DNA from: Tolypeutes matacus
Lineage: Eukaryota > Chordata > Mammalia > Cingulata > Chlamyphoridae
Reading direction: 5' to 3'
DNA length: 64,000 nucleotides
Assembly: GCA_026826555.1 (NCBI GenBank)
Contig: JAKSZT010053769.1
Coordinates: forward strand, 3,440,505-3,504,504
The number at the start of each line of letters is the position of its first letter. Position 1 is the stretch's first letter. The notes under the pieces were generated by a model, which had not been told where the DNA came from, did no database searches, and saw only the letters and a list, made by a program, of their open reading frames with translations. A program made the translations under genes and the position numbers. Of the stretch, positions 12,941-23,371 are shown one piece after another.

Positions 12941-14097
12941 CTGCCTGGTCTACACCAGAAGTTTTCTAAGGTTTAAATGAGAAATCTGAGAAATTCCTGA
13001 TAAAATATAACATTTCATGAAGTTAATGATATATTTTTTTATCACTGATTATAATACTTTACTGGGGGGAAAGTTAAATTAAAACCATTATATAATGATG
13101 TTTTTCAGTAAGTAGTATTAATATTAAATAGTTAAAATAAAATGTTGTATGGAAGTTAAATATTAATCAGATTTTTTTTTCTTTCTATTGCAACTAGACT
13201 ATATTTGTCTTCAGATCCCTGACGCCTGGCATACAAGAGGAACCCAACAAAACAGAGCAATAATAAAGGCAGGAAGGAATGGGAAATGCATCTCTTTTGA
13301 TACCTAGACTGGACATCTGACCTATGGTTTAAGACTAAACATAACTTAAATATTCCTAACTTAGACACGTGGCATGATTTTCTCTTTTGCCTTTCCAAGG
13401 TTAACCATCTAGAGTTTTATAGCAGGGCCATAGTTAACAGACTCATGGTCCAGTCAGTCATGATTCCCACAGACATAACTGAGTTTAAGAGTACTATAAT
13501 TTTGCCATTACTATGATTATTTGTTAAAATAAAGGCAAATATAAATATTGTTTTTGCTAAAGCATACTCAAAAGATTAATACTGTACAGACTAGAGTAAA
13601 AAATGAAAAATATAAGTATCATATTTATGTTATTCATCAATTTACTATTATATTACTGTTTTTTAAAAAACCAGTTTAGTCTCATATGCTTTATTCACTT
13701 AAATTACTAAGCCAAGATATAAAAAAATAAGTCATATAGTTGAATTGTCTCAGTTGAAGAACCAGTGTAGAGGGGCGGCGGGTAAATTTTCCCTCTCTGG
13801 CCCATTGACCACCCACAGAAACCCCAAAGGCAATCTGTGCAATATTTCTGTAGAGCATAGTTTGAAAACCACATCTTTTATGTAATGATTTCAAGCTTAT
13901 ACAGAACACGCTTTCTAACTCACTGTGAAACTTTCATGAGTTTTGAATACTTTGGAAATGGCAAGTTCAATGGGTATCAAAAATTTCCCTGCTTCTTCTA
14001 TATATTTGTTTCAAAAACCCAAAATAATTTCATCAATACAATTCTGCCTCTTTTACTAACAGAATGGTTCTTAAAATGTGGAGGGTCGTAAACTGCT
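12941..14097. other. No supportable gene
   Basis: No gene seen. Short frames on both strands between 13,150 and 14,090 carry no recognisable domain. Confidence 0.5.
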
Positions 14098-14170
14098 GAG
14101 AATTCATTCATTTACTTTTTAAACAAATACTGGCTAAACACCTCCTATGTCCCAGGCACTAAGGGGAGGT
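14098..14170 (-). mobile_element. L2 LINE 3'-terminal fragment
   Basis: The plus strand 'aattcattcatttacttttt' to 'cctatgtcccaggcactaag' is the reverse complement pattern of the L2 3' end ('ccaggcactg ... caaataaat ... gaatgaat'). Only about 70 bases are recognisable. Confidence 0.5.
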
Positions 14171-14304
14171 AAGGGCCCTTTCCCAAGAAAAATGAAGCAA
14201 TACCATTTTACACGTGAATGCCTGAGGTTAAGAACCTTTCCTTAGTTGGTCCTCCTTATGTGTCCAAATAGCATCCTGTTCCTTGTCTTTTTCCTGTTAT
14301 CCTA

Positions 14305-14400
14305 GATCAAAGATTGGCAAACTACAGTCCTCAGACCAAATCTACGTTGCCTCCTGTTTTTGTAATAATCATTGGAAATAATGCCCATTCATTTACAATT
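14305..14400 (+). mobile_element. hAT-type DNA transposon fragment
   Basis: The stretch 'ggcaaactacagtcctcag', then 'accaaatct', then 'cctcctgtttttgtaa' matches the left end of the element seen at 21,286-21,485 ('gtcagtaaactatgatct', 'ccaaatct', 'ccagtttttgtat'). The right end was not found, so it is truncated. Confidence 0.45.
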
Positions 14401-14655
14401 TCTCTTTGGTTACTTTTTATTACAACAGCAGAGTTCCTACAAAATCTCTGTATCATCTTCCTTCAAATCCTTTATGAGAAAAAGAAAACCACTTTACAAT
14501 AACATAAACAAATATTTTTATACCTAGAATTTAATTATACATTTTAAAAATATTTAAACAGTACAGGACACCTGAATATTATAAAAAATAGCAAGAACTA
14601 ACTTTTTCATATTTTTCTTCTCTAATTTATATAAACAAGTTAATAAATTAGATCC

Positions 14656-14935
14656 TGTATTAGTCAGCCAAAGGGGTGCTGATGCAAAGTACCAGAACTC
14701 TGTTAAAAAGCGTATTTATTTGGGGAAGAATTGAACCCCTGGGAGAAAGAAAAAGCCTTATGCCAGCCTACATCGGAAGGAGCTGGGACCAGGGAGCCTT
14801 AGGAGGAAGAGGAAGACTGAACCCTCACAGAGACCGGCAGCCATCTTGTTCTAACATGTGGCAACACACTTTGGTGAGGGAAGTAATTTACACTTTTTGG
14901 CCTTGTGACTGTAAGCTTCTACCCCAAATAAAAAA
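14656..14935. mobile_element. Two family-A LTR segments in opposite orientation
   Basis: Positions 14,656-14,725 read TGTATTAGTCAGCCAAAGG and match the minus-strand start of the solo LTR at 7077, so this piece is antisense. Positions 14,731-14,935 instead read in the sense direction and match the LTR at 22,861-23,371: 'cagccatcttgttctaacat' here against 'cagctgtcttgttccaacac' there, then 'ctttggtgag' and 'cttctaccccaaataaa'. Both pieces contain the ccccaaataaa polyadenylation segment, at 14,714-14,724 (antisense) and 14,922-14,932 (sense), so the segment is duplicated and inverted inside one insertion. Confidence 0.65.
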
Positions 14936-15460
14936 GTTAAAATGCACAAGACTCTCTTTCAAAGACAAACCATTACAAACTGTCTATCTTAGCAGTGACT
15001 GACATTTGAAGCAATTATTATAATACCAATGGATTAATTTCCCATCACAAGGGAAGTGAGCCAACAGCAGGACAAGATATAGAGTTATAAGGAAAGGGAA
15101 AATAAAATTTTATATGCAAATCTATAAGTATCTTTGTAAAACATATAGAGGCTTTTTTCCTGTAATATTTTATGGTGTTAATACAAAAGCAGCACAAAAA
15201 TTTTGCATGTGCATGAAATTACAGCATGTTTGAGTCTAGAAAAACTTAAATACCATGATATAGAGGTATGACCCAGGTTAAGTAGATTGTGTCCAAGAGA
15301 AAGTGACTAGCAAAACCAAACTAGGACTTGTCTGGACCTAGTTGCCGACCCTTATTTCTAAGTTTTTCTAATATGTAACACTGTGGCCTAGGAGAGGGTA
15401 CTCTGATGCAGACCTGTGGAGTAAGGACACGTGATTTTCTTTTTGTCAACTAATATTTTT

Positions 15461-15962
15461 ACTTTTACTTATTGAATTTTTAAAATTTATTTTATTTATC
15501 TCTCCCCACCCCCTCGTTGTTTGCATTTGCTGTGTCTGTTCGTCTTCTTTGTTCTTTAGGAGGTACCGGGAACCAAACATGGGACCTCCTAGGTGGGAGG
15601 GAGGCACCTAATTGCTTAAGCCACCTCTGTTCCCTGCTTTGTTGTGTCTTTCTGTTATGTTTTTCCTTTTGTGTCTCTTGTTGCGTCATCTTGTCAAATC
15701 AGCTCACTGCACCTGCCAGTTGCACCAGCTCGCCATCCTGCTTTTCCTCTTTTAGGAGGCACCAGGTACCTCTGCTCCCTGCTTTGTTGTGTCTCTCATC
15801 ATGTTTTTCTTCTTGTGTCTCTTGTTGCATCATCTTGTTGTCAGCTTGCCATGCCTACCTGTCACGCCAGCTCACTGTCTTCTTTAGGAGGCACCGGGAA
15901 CCGAACCATGGACCTCTCATGTGGTAGGCAGGAGCCCAATTGCTTGAGCCACATCTGCTTCC
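15461..15962 (-). mobile_element. DAS-type SINE, three-headed, flanked by target duplication
   Basis: Read on the minus strand, a tRNA-like head begins at about 15,962 ('gggaagcagatgtggctcaa', with a 'ggttcggttcccgg' B-box region). A second, internally deleted head lies around 15,782-15,750. A third complete head lies around 15,637-15,560. The element ends in an A/T-rich tail near 15,480. The heads are joined by 'acaacaaagcaggga' linkers. An identical 11-bp duplication, ctaatattttt at 15,450-15,460 and 15,963-15,973, shows the whole unit inserted as one piece. DAS SINEs are described as armadillo-specific and tRNA-derived. The long open frames here are incidental. Confidence 0.85.
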
Positions 15963-16675
15963 CTAATATTTTTTAAATGTCCTTCAAGACTCTCTTAAAT
16001 AAACAATCCTGCCAAATACAATAAAAACTAGTTGATATGGTACACAGTCAACAAGTCAATAAGTGATAAACCATATGAGGTCCATGGCAAAATGTTTCAT
16101 TTAATGGATCAAGTAGTAAACAACCATATAATTATCTCTCAGTTAAGTGTTTGAAACAACTTCATGTACCCTCTAGGCTTGAAACAACTTCCATCCAGAA
16201 AAATGAATATTGTGTATTAAGTTAAGGATCGGTCTGGTCTAAAATTTAACTTTAAAGTAACTGTTCACAAGTTTTAAATATTTATCTCCACTTCATTTCA
16301 TTTCCATTTAATCTTCAGGAAGGATGAAAACTCTTTAACCTCCATAAAGCCTCTTTATTGCTATAAGCAGCATTTTCTAATGGTTGTTGTAATTGTAATG
16401 TAAGCTAACAGAGGGAAATCAATACTAGACTCAAATGCTAATGACACATTTTTACAATGAAAACAGATTTTGGAAGAACAAACATGGAATTTTAAAGTTT
16501 ATGATTACAAATGGTTTGTTTCATAAAGTCACTAAAAACCAAGTCACTGATGCTCCAGAAAGAACTGAGTTGACTCAGATCCTGGAATAAAATTCAGGAG
16601 TCTGCCTGTCTACCTACCTACTTACCTAACTAACTACTACCTACCTATTTTTTTTACTGTCTGATTTTTTTATTT

Positions 16676-16815
16676 AAAAAATTTTTTTTTATTAGAGAAG
16701 TTGTTAGCTTACAAAACAATCATGCATAACATGCAGAATTCCCATATATCACTCCTCCACCAACACCTTGCAATGTTGTAGAACATTTGTTACAGATTAT
16801 GAAAGAACATATATT
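16676..16815 (-). mobile_element. L1-type 3'-end fragment
   Basis: The plus strand begins with a T-run (16,682-16,690), then 'attagagaagttgttagct', 'aaacaatcatgcataacatg', 'cccatatatcactcctccac', 'aacaccttgcaatgttgtag' and 'aacatttgttacagattatg'. This is the reverse of an L1 3' UTR ending in a poly(A) tail. The same tail is fused to DAS heads at 18,285-18,717. Confidence 0.65.
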
Positions 16816-17040
16816 TTTAAATGTTTTCTAAAGAAGCTATGAGTAAGCAAGCTGAGCACATTCTGGTCAAGGATACACATAATGTAAAGGATTTAAATAA
16901 TGAAAAGGTTGAAACATTTGTACTCTATCCTGACACAGCATGGAAAGACAGACCAAGTCTATTACAGTATTATGGAACACAATATCTAGAAGTGCATTCT
17001 GCAGGGAATGCACAGGAAACATGCATTTCTCATTAGGGTT

Positions 17041-17505
17041 TGTAGTAGATTGAACTGTATCCCTCAAAAAGATAGGTTCCAGTCCTAATCCCTGGTATCT
17101 GTGAATGGGCCCTTATTTGGAAATAGGGTCTTTGCAGATGGAATCAATTTACCACAAGGTCATGCTGGATTAAGGTTGGTCCTAAATCCAATGCCTGGTA
17201 TGTTTATAAGAGAAAGGAGAGGGAGATTTGGACACAGAGACACAGAGGCATACAGAAGGAAGAAGTCCATATTACAATGGAAGCAGAGATGGGAGTGAGG
17301 CAGCTGCAAGCAAGCAGAGGAACTCCAAAGGATGGCTGGTAGTCACCAGAAGCTAAGGGAGATCTCTATAACCTTCAGGGGGTACATGGTCCTGCGTCTT
17401 AATTTTAGACTTCTAGCCTCCAAAAATGTGAGAGAATAAATTTCTATTTTTGTAAGCCACTAAATTTATGGTGCTTTGTTGTGGCGGCCCTAGGAAACTA
17501 ATACA
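17041..17505 (+). mobile_element. ERVL/MaLR-like solo LTR
   Basis: The LTR begins TGTAGTAGATTGAACTG and ends CTAATACA. Landmarks in between are 'cttatttggaaatagggtct' (U3), 'ggtatgtttataagagaaag' (TATA-like region), 'gacacagagacacagaggca', and an AATAAA signal at 17,435-17,440 followed by 'gtaagccactaaatttatgg'. These fit a widespread mammalian LTR of the ERVL/MaLR class; I do not name the subfamily. No target duplication could be read with confidence. There is no internal region. Confidence 0.7.
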
Positions 17506-17564
17506 GAGTCTTAGAAACTCTGATAAAGACCATTGCATAACTATGTGCACAAGTAGCATGTTCA

Positions 17565-17605
17565 ATATTGAGCCCATAAAAAAAAAAAAAAAATATATTG
17601 AGCCC
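17565..17605 (+). mobile_element. Poly(A)-only insertion with 11-bp direct repeats
   Basis: The word atattgagccc occurs at 17,565-17,575 and again at 17,595-17,605. Between the copies lies only 'at', 16 A residues (17,578-17,593) and a T. This is what LINE-mediated insertion looks like when 5' truncation leaves nothing but the tail. Confidence 0.65.
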
Positions 17606-18284
17606 TTATCTCATATTCTCCACTTCTTCAAAGTTTAGAAAAGCCTGTTGGTTACATTAGAGCAAAATACTTTTGTTATATAGATAATATATAGCATCTA
17701 TAAACTGAAATAGTTCCCCAGATAATTAACAAAATGAATCCATAAAAACCACAGTTAAGTTCTAACTATTTATATAATCCCTAGAAAATATCATTTAGCC
17801 TTCTATATATAGAAATATCAAGTAGTACTAGAAGCTCATTTTACATCAATCTACATTCTACATACAATAAAACTGGTGCTCACTATTTGATAGATAGTGT
17901 TTTTGTGCCATAATTACTTAAAACCTTTTACTTTTATATTTGAACAAAGATTTTAAATGTACCACACAATTTCAACTGAATATTTAGGTAACTGGGATTT
18001 ATTTAATAGTTTTATTTCCCCTCAATTTAGGAGTAATCAGCAACTTCTTTTTACTTCAGAATTTTCAAAATTTATTTTAACTATTAAAACAACCCTCCAT
18101 CCCTCCTACCTCCAATCTTACTATCTTATTAGGGAGAAAATCCTAAAGATTTATAAGATGGCTATTCAGCAGATGGTGTTAAAGTTATTTCGGTCACAAA
18201 TTACCATTGATATGGATGCTAAATGTTGGAATTGAATCTCAACAAATAACATGATCTACTTGTAAAGTATGAACTGTGATTAAA
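17606..18284. other. No supportable gene
   Basis: AT-rich sequence without a recognisable gene or repeat. A 92-residue frame at 17,957-18,235 has no motif. Confidence 0.5.
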
Positions 18285-18717
18285 AACAATTTTTTTTTTA
18301 TTAGAGAATTTGTAAGCTTACAAAACAATCAAGCACAATGTGTAGAAATTCCCATACATCACCCCTCCACCAACACCTTGCATTGTTGTGGAATATTTGT
18401 TACAGACTATTTGCTCGTTGTTTTCCCTCATTGTCTGCTCACTGTTTTTGCTTGTTGTCTGTTTGTTTTTTCTTTCAGAGGCACGGGGAACCGAATCCAG
18501 GACCTCCTATGTGGGAGGCAGGCACTCACCTGCTTGAGGCACATTTGCTCCCTGCTCATTCGTTTTTTTTGCTCAATGTCTGCTTGTGGTTTTTGCTCGG
18601 TGTTACTCACAGTCTGCTCATTGTTTGTTTGTCTTCTTTAGGAGGCACTGGGAACAGAACCCAGGACCTTCCATGTGGGAGGCAGGTGCTCAACTGCTTG
18701 AGCCACATCTGCTCCCT
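18285..18717 (-). mobile_element. Composite element: two DAS SINE heads joined to an L1-type 3' tail
   Basis: Read on the minus strand, a DAS head starts at 18,717 ('cagggagcagatgtggctca') and a second head starts near 18,557. After 'acaacgagcaaatag' the sequence switches at about 18,405 to 'tctgtaacaaatattccaca' and runs through the same L1-type 3' end found at 16,676-16,815, finishing in a poly(A) (plus-strand T-run at 18,290). The flanks gaactgtgat (18,271-18,280) and gaaccatgac (18,718-18,727) match at 7 of 10 positions, compatible with one diverged target duplication around the whole unit. The open frames on both strands are incidental. Confidence 0.7.
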
Positions 18718-18727
18718 GAACCATGAC

Positions 18728-19457
18728 TTTTCAATGACTCTTTTCATCTCACATTAAAAAGTATAGAAAAGGAAGCACATCCTACTTTTTTGATTTTAGA
18801 ACTAAAAGAACAATAATGCAAAAGAAAAATATATAAATGAGTTAAGGCAGTCAGTAATCAACATTTACTACATGAGCACTATATCCCATGAGAAGACACT
18901 AAGGATGCTTGTTATCCATATACTAATTTGAAAAAATTGAAAAATAGTTGCCTTCTTAGAATTCTGTTAAGACACCCAGAAGGGTTCACTGGTAGGACAG
19001 TAGTACAAATGAGACATTGGAAGTGAAGAGGGTGTTGTGATTTAATGCCAGATTGAGTTAAGACAGTAAATCATATATTTCTTAACTTTTTGCCTCTGCC
19101 AAGACAGGTAACATTTTGGTTCACAACAAATATAAAAAGGAGCTTCACAAAACTAGAAACCATGCCTGAAACCACCAGGTTACCAAAAGCACTTGGTTAA
19201 ACTGAGAAAAGAATACTCTTTGAGAAGGACTGGCTTGCTATTAGCCTCAGGCTCAAAACTGTTTGAAATACGCATGGAAATTTGGTCTAGGATGAGATAT
19301 TAACTGAAGCAATAGCAAATATAAAAACAAAGGCACATTGTTCATAGAGGAGCAGAAATACTATCTTGCCTGTTCCATGTTATAGTCAGTGGATAACATT
19401 TTATTATTTTAGTTATACACAGTGCTATAATCATATATATTTTTCTGATTATAAAAA
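18728..19457. other. No supportable gene
   Basis: No gene or clear repeat seen. Confidence 0.5.
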
Positions 19458-19468
19458 TATGCATTTAT

Positions 19469-19854
19469 TATGGGAAGTGGATGTGGCTCAAGCAGTTGGG
19501 CACCCGCCTACCACACGGGAGGTCCTGAGTTCGGTTTCCAGCACCTCCTAAAGAAGACGAGCAAGACAGCGAGCTGACATGACAGGCTGGCCTGGAGAGC
19601 TGACACAACTAGACGATGTACCTAGATGACGCAACTAGATGATGCATCTAGATGACGTAACAAGCAGGGAGTGGATGTGGTTCAAGCAATTGGGTGCCTC
19701 CCTCCCACACGGGAGATCCCAGGTTCGGGTCTGGTGCCTTCTAAAAAAAGATGAACAAACACAGAGAGAGCACACAGAGAACAGAGAGCAGACATTAAGC
19801 ACAAACAACGAGGGCGGCAGAGAAATAAATAAATAAAATCTTTAAAAATATATA
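19469..19854 (+). mobile_element. DAS-type SINE, two-headed, with internal 13-bp tandem repeat
   Basis: The first head is at 19,470-19,552 ('gggaagtggatgtggctcaa', B-box region 'gagttcggtttcc'). The second head is at about 19,667-19,745 ('gcagggagtggatgtggttc', 'caggttcgggtctgg'). The linker holds four 13-bp units (19,606-19,657). The tail is an A-rich stretch 'aaataaataaataaaatc' ending near 19,854. Flanking repeats tatgcatttat (19,458-19,468) and tacgcatttat (19,855-19,865) differ at one position and mark a target duplication. Being tRNA-derived, such heads carry internal RNA polymerase III promoter boxes; activity is unknown. Confidence 0.9.
19606..19657 (+). repeat. Four 13-bp tandem units inside the SINE linker
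   Basis: The units are caactagacgatg, tacctagatgacg, caactagatgatg and catctagatgacg. They share the core ctaga(c/t)ga(c/t)g. Units 1 and 3, and units 2 and 4, are most alike, so growth from a 26-bp double unit is likely. Confidence 0.9.
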
Positions 19855-19865
19855 TACGCATTTAT

Positions 19866-21221
19866 GATAGAAAGCTAGGAAAATATTTTAAAGGTATTAA
19901 AACAAAATAATCAATAAAATGTCTTATCTCCTTGCCAAGACATTTTGAAGTATGTTTGTCCCATATGTTGTCTATAAATTCATATGTATATACTTACATT
20001 CTTTACAAATTGGAAAACATATTGTGTATATTTTATTATCACAGCTTCCCCTTAATAATATATTGTGATTGCTTTATGACTAATAAAAAGACTTCTTTTT
20101 ATCAGTGACATAAGAGATGAAATATTTTTCAATGTAAACTTTTTTCTACACAAATAAGAATAAAGAATATTATGGAGAATTGCCATATATATTCCATGAC
20201 TTCTTTAAAAGTGGATTAAAACTATGTTCAACATATAGATCATACTAAATTACTCTTGATAGGAAAACATTATCATATAATGAATAAGTGAAAATATTTA
20301 GTTTCATGCTTATGAATTAAAAGTGACATTACCATAGTTGAAAGATTTTGTGTTAATTATTTTTAAATGCATTCAATATATTTATAAAATGAATTGGCAT
20401 TATTAGGATTGAAATATGGTGACACTGGGATTAGAACACATCAGAAAGTACTTTAATAGTTATTTTTCTTTCCATTTTTCCAAATTAAGTAATTACTAAT
20501 TCATATCATTGATTCTGTCCTCAGTATATCAAATGAAAGACATGGTCTTGGTTTACGGTTATAACTATGATTTTAAGATGGTTTCTGAAGTTTTTAGGTA
20601 GTGTATAATTCAATATGATTTTTTACATATTGATTCAAAATCTACATGAAATATTTGTAGCCCATTAGGAAAAGAAGGAGGAGACTAACCTCTCCTGAAT
20701 CAGGTTAAATATACCTAATACAGTGGAAGCACAGGATAAATAATCACTATTTTGGTCTCCCTGTGTTATTTATATTTGTGCAACCTCAATACTACAAACT
20801 CAATAAAAATCTTGTTATTATAGAGTTTTCTTCCAAATAGCTGCAGAAATATGGACTGGGTTCATCTTTTATTTTAAATGAGTTTTCAGTTTTAAACTAC
20901 AACCTGCTTCCTAGCAAGTTCAATGTATCTTTTCAGAAAGAAACTCCAACTTTCTTCAGCCTATATTCTGAATATAAATTCTATATATACTATGTTGTGT
21001 TTAATTGGAATTTCATTGATTATCAAAAATAAATGACATTTTGTATTGTACACATACAGAATGTTAAGTTTAGAGCACAGGAACTTTTTGCTGGTGGTTG
21101 CTTGACTTTGATTTATGCTTAGCTTTAAGTAAAACTGATAATGCCTTTTGGTTTATCCAACAGAGTAAATATTAAAGGTCTATCAGAAAAATTCTTCCAT
21201 AATTTCTTTTCATCATTTCAT
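19866..21221. other. AT-rich sequence without a supportable gene
   Basis: No gene, RNA gene or repeat that I can assign. Confidence 0.5.
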
Positions 21222-21240
21222 TGTGTGTGTGTGTGTGTGT
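21222..21240 (+). repeat. (TG)n microsatellite
   Basis: Nine TG units and a partial one. Similar short TG runs occur at 23,496-23,512. Confidence 0.95.
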
Positions 21241-21285
21241 ATACCTGAGCTATTTAAACTATTATTTACTATAGCAATATAAATC

Positions 21286-21485
21286 AAGAGTCAGTAAACT
21301 ATGATCTAAAGGCCAAATCTTCCCTTTTGACCAGTTTTTGTATAGCCTGTGAACTATAAATGGTTTTTATATTTTTAAAGGGTTGGAAAAAAGAGAAAGA
21401 AGAATATGTGAGAGAGGTCGTTATGTGGCCTGCGAAGTCTACAGCTTATGATCTGTCCCTTTACAGAAAAAGTTTTCTGACTCCT
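21286..21485 (+). mobile_element. hAT-type non-autonomous DNA transposon
   Basis: The ends gagtcagtaaact (21,288-21,300) and agttttctgactc (21,471-21,483) are inverted repeats matching at 12 of 13 positions. The interior has the pattern of a common mammalian hAT element: 'aaaggccaaatcttcccttt', 'gaccagtttttgtatagcct', 'aactataaatggtttttata', and near the right end 'gatctgtccctttacagaaa'. It is shorter than the usual full element, so it is internally deleted. The subfamily is not named. Confidence 0.75.
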
Positions 21486-22860
21486 GCTATACAGTATTTA
21501 CTATTTTTTTTTTAATTCAGAAATTTCATTTAGACAACTTTCAGATGTATTTACTGTTTAAGCAAAGCAAACTGGAGGTAAACAGAATGCATAGACATAA
21601 ATACCTACCAAGTCATAATCCCAAACCTTTTCTCACACAAAGGACCTAGTTTGTTCAATACATCATAGGTAGCAGGCAGGTAATATACAAGATTAACTTA
21701 ACCTCACATTAACGTATTCTATCCTCAAATAGTCTCTTGTTTTTGAAATTTTAATGCACATTTTATAGAAGAACCTGAACCTCTGAGATTTTAATTTTCT
21801 TCAGAAAAGCAAATTGTATTTACTATATACTAAAGACTATTTTTATTCTAAGGAATATTATCATCCCCTAATTGTGAACTTTCTAACTTCCACCATCACC
21901 CTAAACTCTAGGCAGAATGAGTAGCAACTACTGGAATAAACATCAAGCAAAAATGTGATATCTTCAAGTATTGTACAATTAAACTTTTTATTAAAATAAT
22001 GCCAATTTTTTAAATTTGTGTTTTATGCAGCACAGAATAGATGCCTAGACCCTCAAGCAAAGATTATAATTACAGATTCTTATTTGAAACAATTACACCT
22101 GGATATCCGTTCATTAAGTAAATTATTTAAATTTAATGGCTTGCTGCTTCTATGTCATTTAGTATTTTCAAGCAGTCTAGCAATAAACAACTGGATGTTT
22201 AAGAGGGGCAATGGACTGCCTCCCACTACTTGTAATGGAGTGAACCACAACCAAACAATAGCAGAACACAAGTTTTTCATTCAAGAATTTTAAAAAATAT
22301 AAATGCATTTATTGAGCAAGTTTTTATCGGCTTGTTTTCCTGTATAACTTATATGTTGAAGGTGAAGGAATGCTTACAAAGAGTGTATCATGACTAAATA
22401 CTTATAGTAACAAAATTAAACTTTTAGTACAAAACTAAAGAATAAAAATGTATGCCTGGTTATTAAATACATAAGTAATCACTCAAATTAATTTCTTCTT
22501 AGACTTATTCCCCAAATTAAAACTGGAGATTATACTGGATATTTTATTGTTCTTGAGAGTATTTGATGAAACATGTCTTAATACTGTTCTCCTTGAATAA
22601 TGCTTTTTTATATATTACTAGTGAATATTTTACCAGTGATTCTCATTTTGAAAATGTGATATATAATGCCTATATTCATAATGATTCTTTATTACACTTG
22701 CATACTAATGTACTGCTGCTTTTGGGGTATTGTTCTATTGATCTCTTTTTACCAAAGTGATGGGCCAGCTATCATCATCATGTATATTGTAATGATGAAA
22801 TTCCCGCAAATGATGTTGCTGTAATATCAAATCAATTCACCTCCTGAATAGGTATAGCCA
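21486..22860. other. No supportable gene
   Basis: AT-rich. The reading frames at 22,018-22,293 and 22,563-22,760 have no recognisable motif and no splice or codon-usage support visible to me. Confidence 0.5.
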
Positions 22861-23371
22861 TTGGGCAATTTGATGTAATTATGAATTCCAAAAATATAAT
22901 TGGATCATGCTTGTCAACTGATCTGTTAATCTGGGCATGATTAAGTTATGATGAGGGCGTTGACTGAGCCACGTCAGTAGGGTGTTAAGCCCCACCCCTT
23001 GGCAAGAACAGAGTTGAAGCAGTTTTTGACAAGCAGTTTTGATGTTGGAGTTTTGATGTTGGAGAGAAGGCCCCAGGAGAAGAGAAGTGAGCCGTTCACC
23101 TGACAGTCTTCAGCTGACCTTGTGGAGGAACAAGGGGATCTAAGCCCAGAGAGAAATGCAGCCCCGGGAAGAGAGGAACCCAAGAAGCCTGAACCCTGGC
23201 AAACATTGGCAGCTGTCTTGTTCCAACACGTGGAAATGGACTTTGGTGAGAGAAGAAACTTAATGCTTTATGGCCTGGTATCTGTGGACTTCTACCCCAA
23301 ATAAATACCCTTTATAAAGACCAACCCATTTCTGTTATTTCACATTAGCACCCCTTTGGCTGACTAATACA
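22861..23371 (+). mobile_element. Xenarthran ERVL-like LTR, family A, sense
   Basis: It starts in a diverged TGTGGCAGTTTGATG-type end ('ttgggcaatttgatgtaatt') and ends 'tttggctgactaataca'. Internal landmarks are 'gggtgttaagccccacccct', a 14-bp direct repeat ttttgatgttggag (23,037-23,050 and 23,051-23,064), 'acattggcagctgtcttgtt', and 'cttctaccccaaataaatac', which carries an AATAAA signal. It is the sense counterpart of the LTR at 7077-7753. I could not read a target duplication. Confidence 0.75.

Noticed and set aside
15517..15976. Two overlapping cysteine-rich plus-strand frames of 110 and 136 residues
   Set aside because: They are antisense translations of the DAS SINE; repeated phrases in them simply reflect repeated SINE heads.
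18276..18757. Cysteine-rich frames of 121 and 139 residues that resemble each other and the 15.5-kb frames
   Set aside because: The resemblance comes from shared DAS SINE sequence, not from a gene family.
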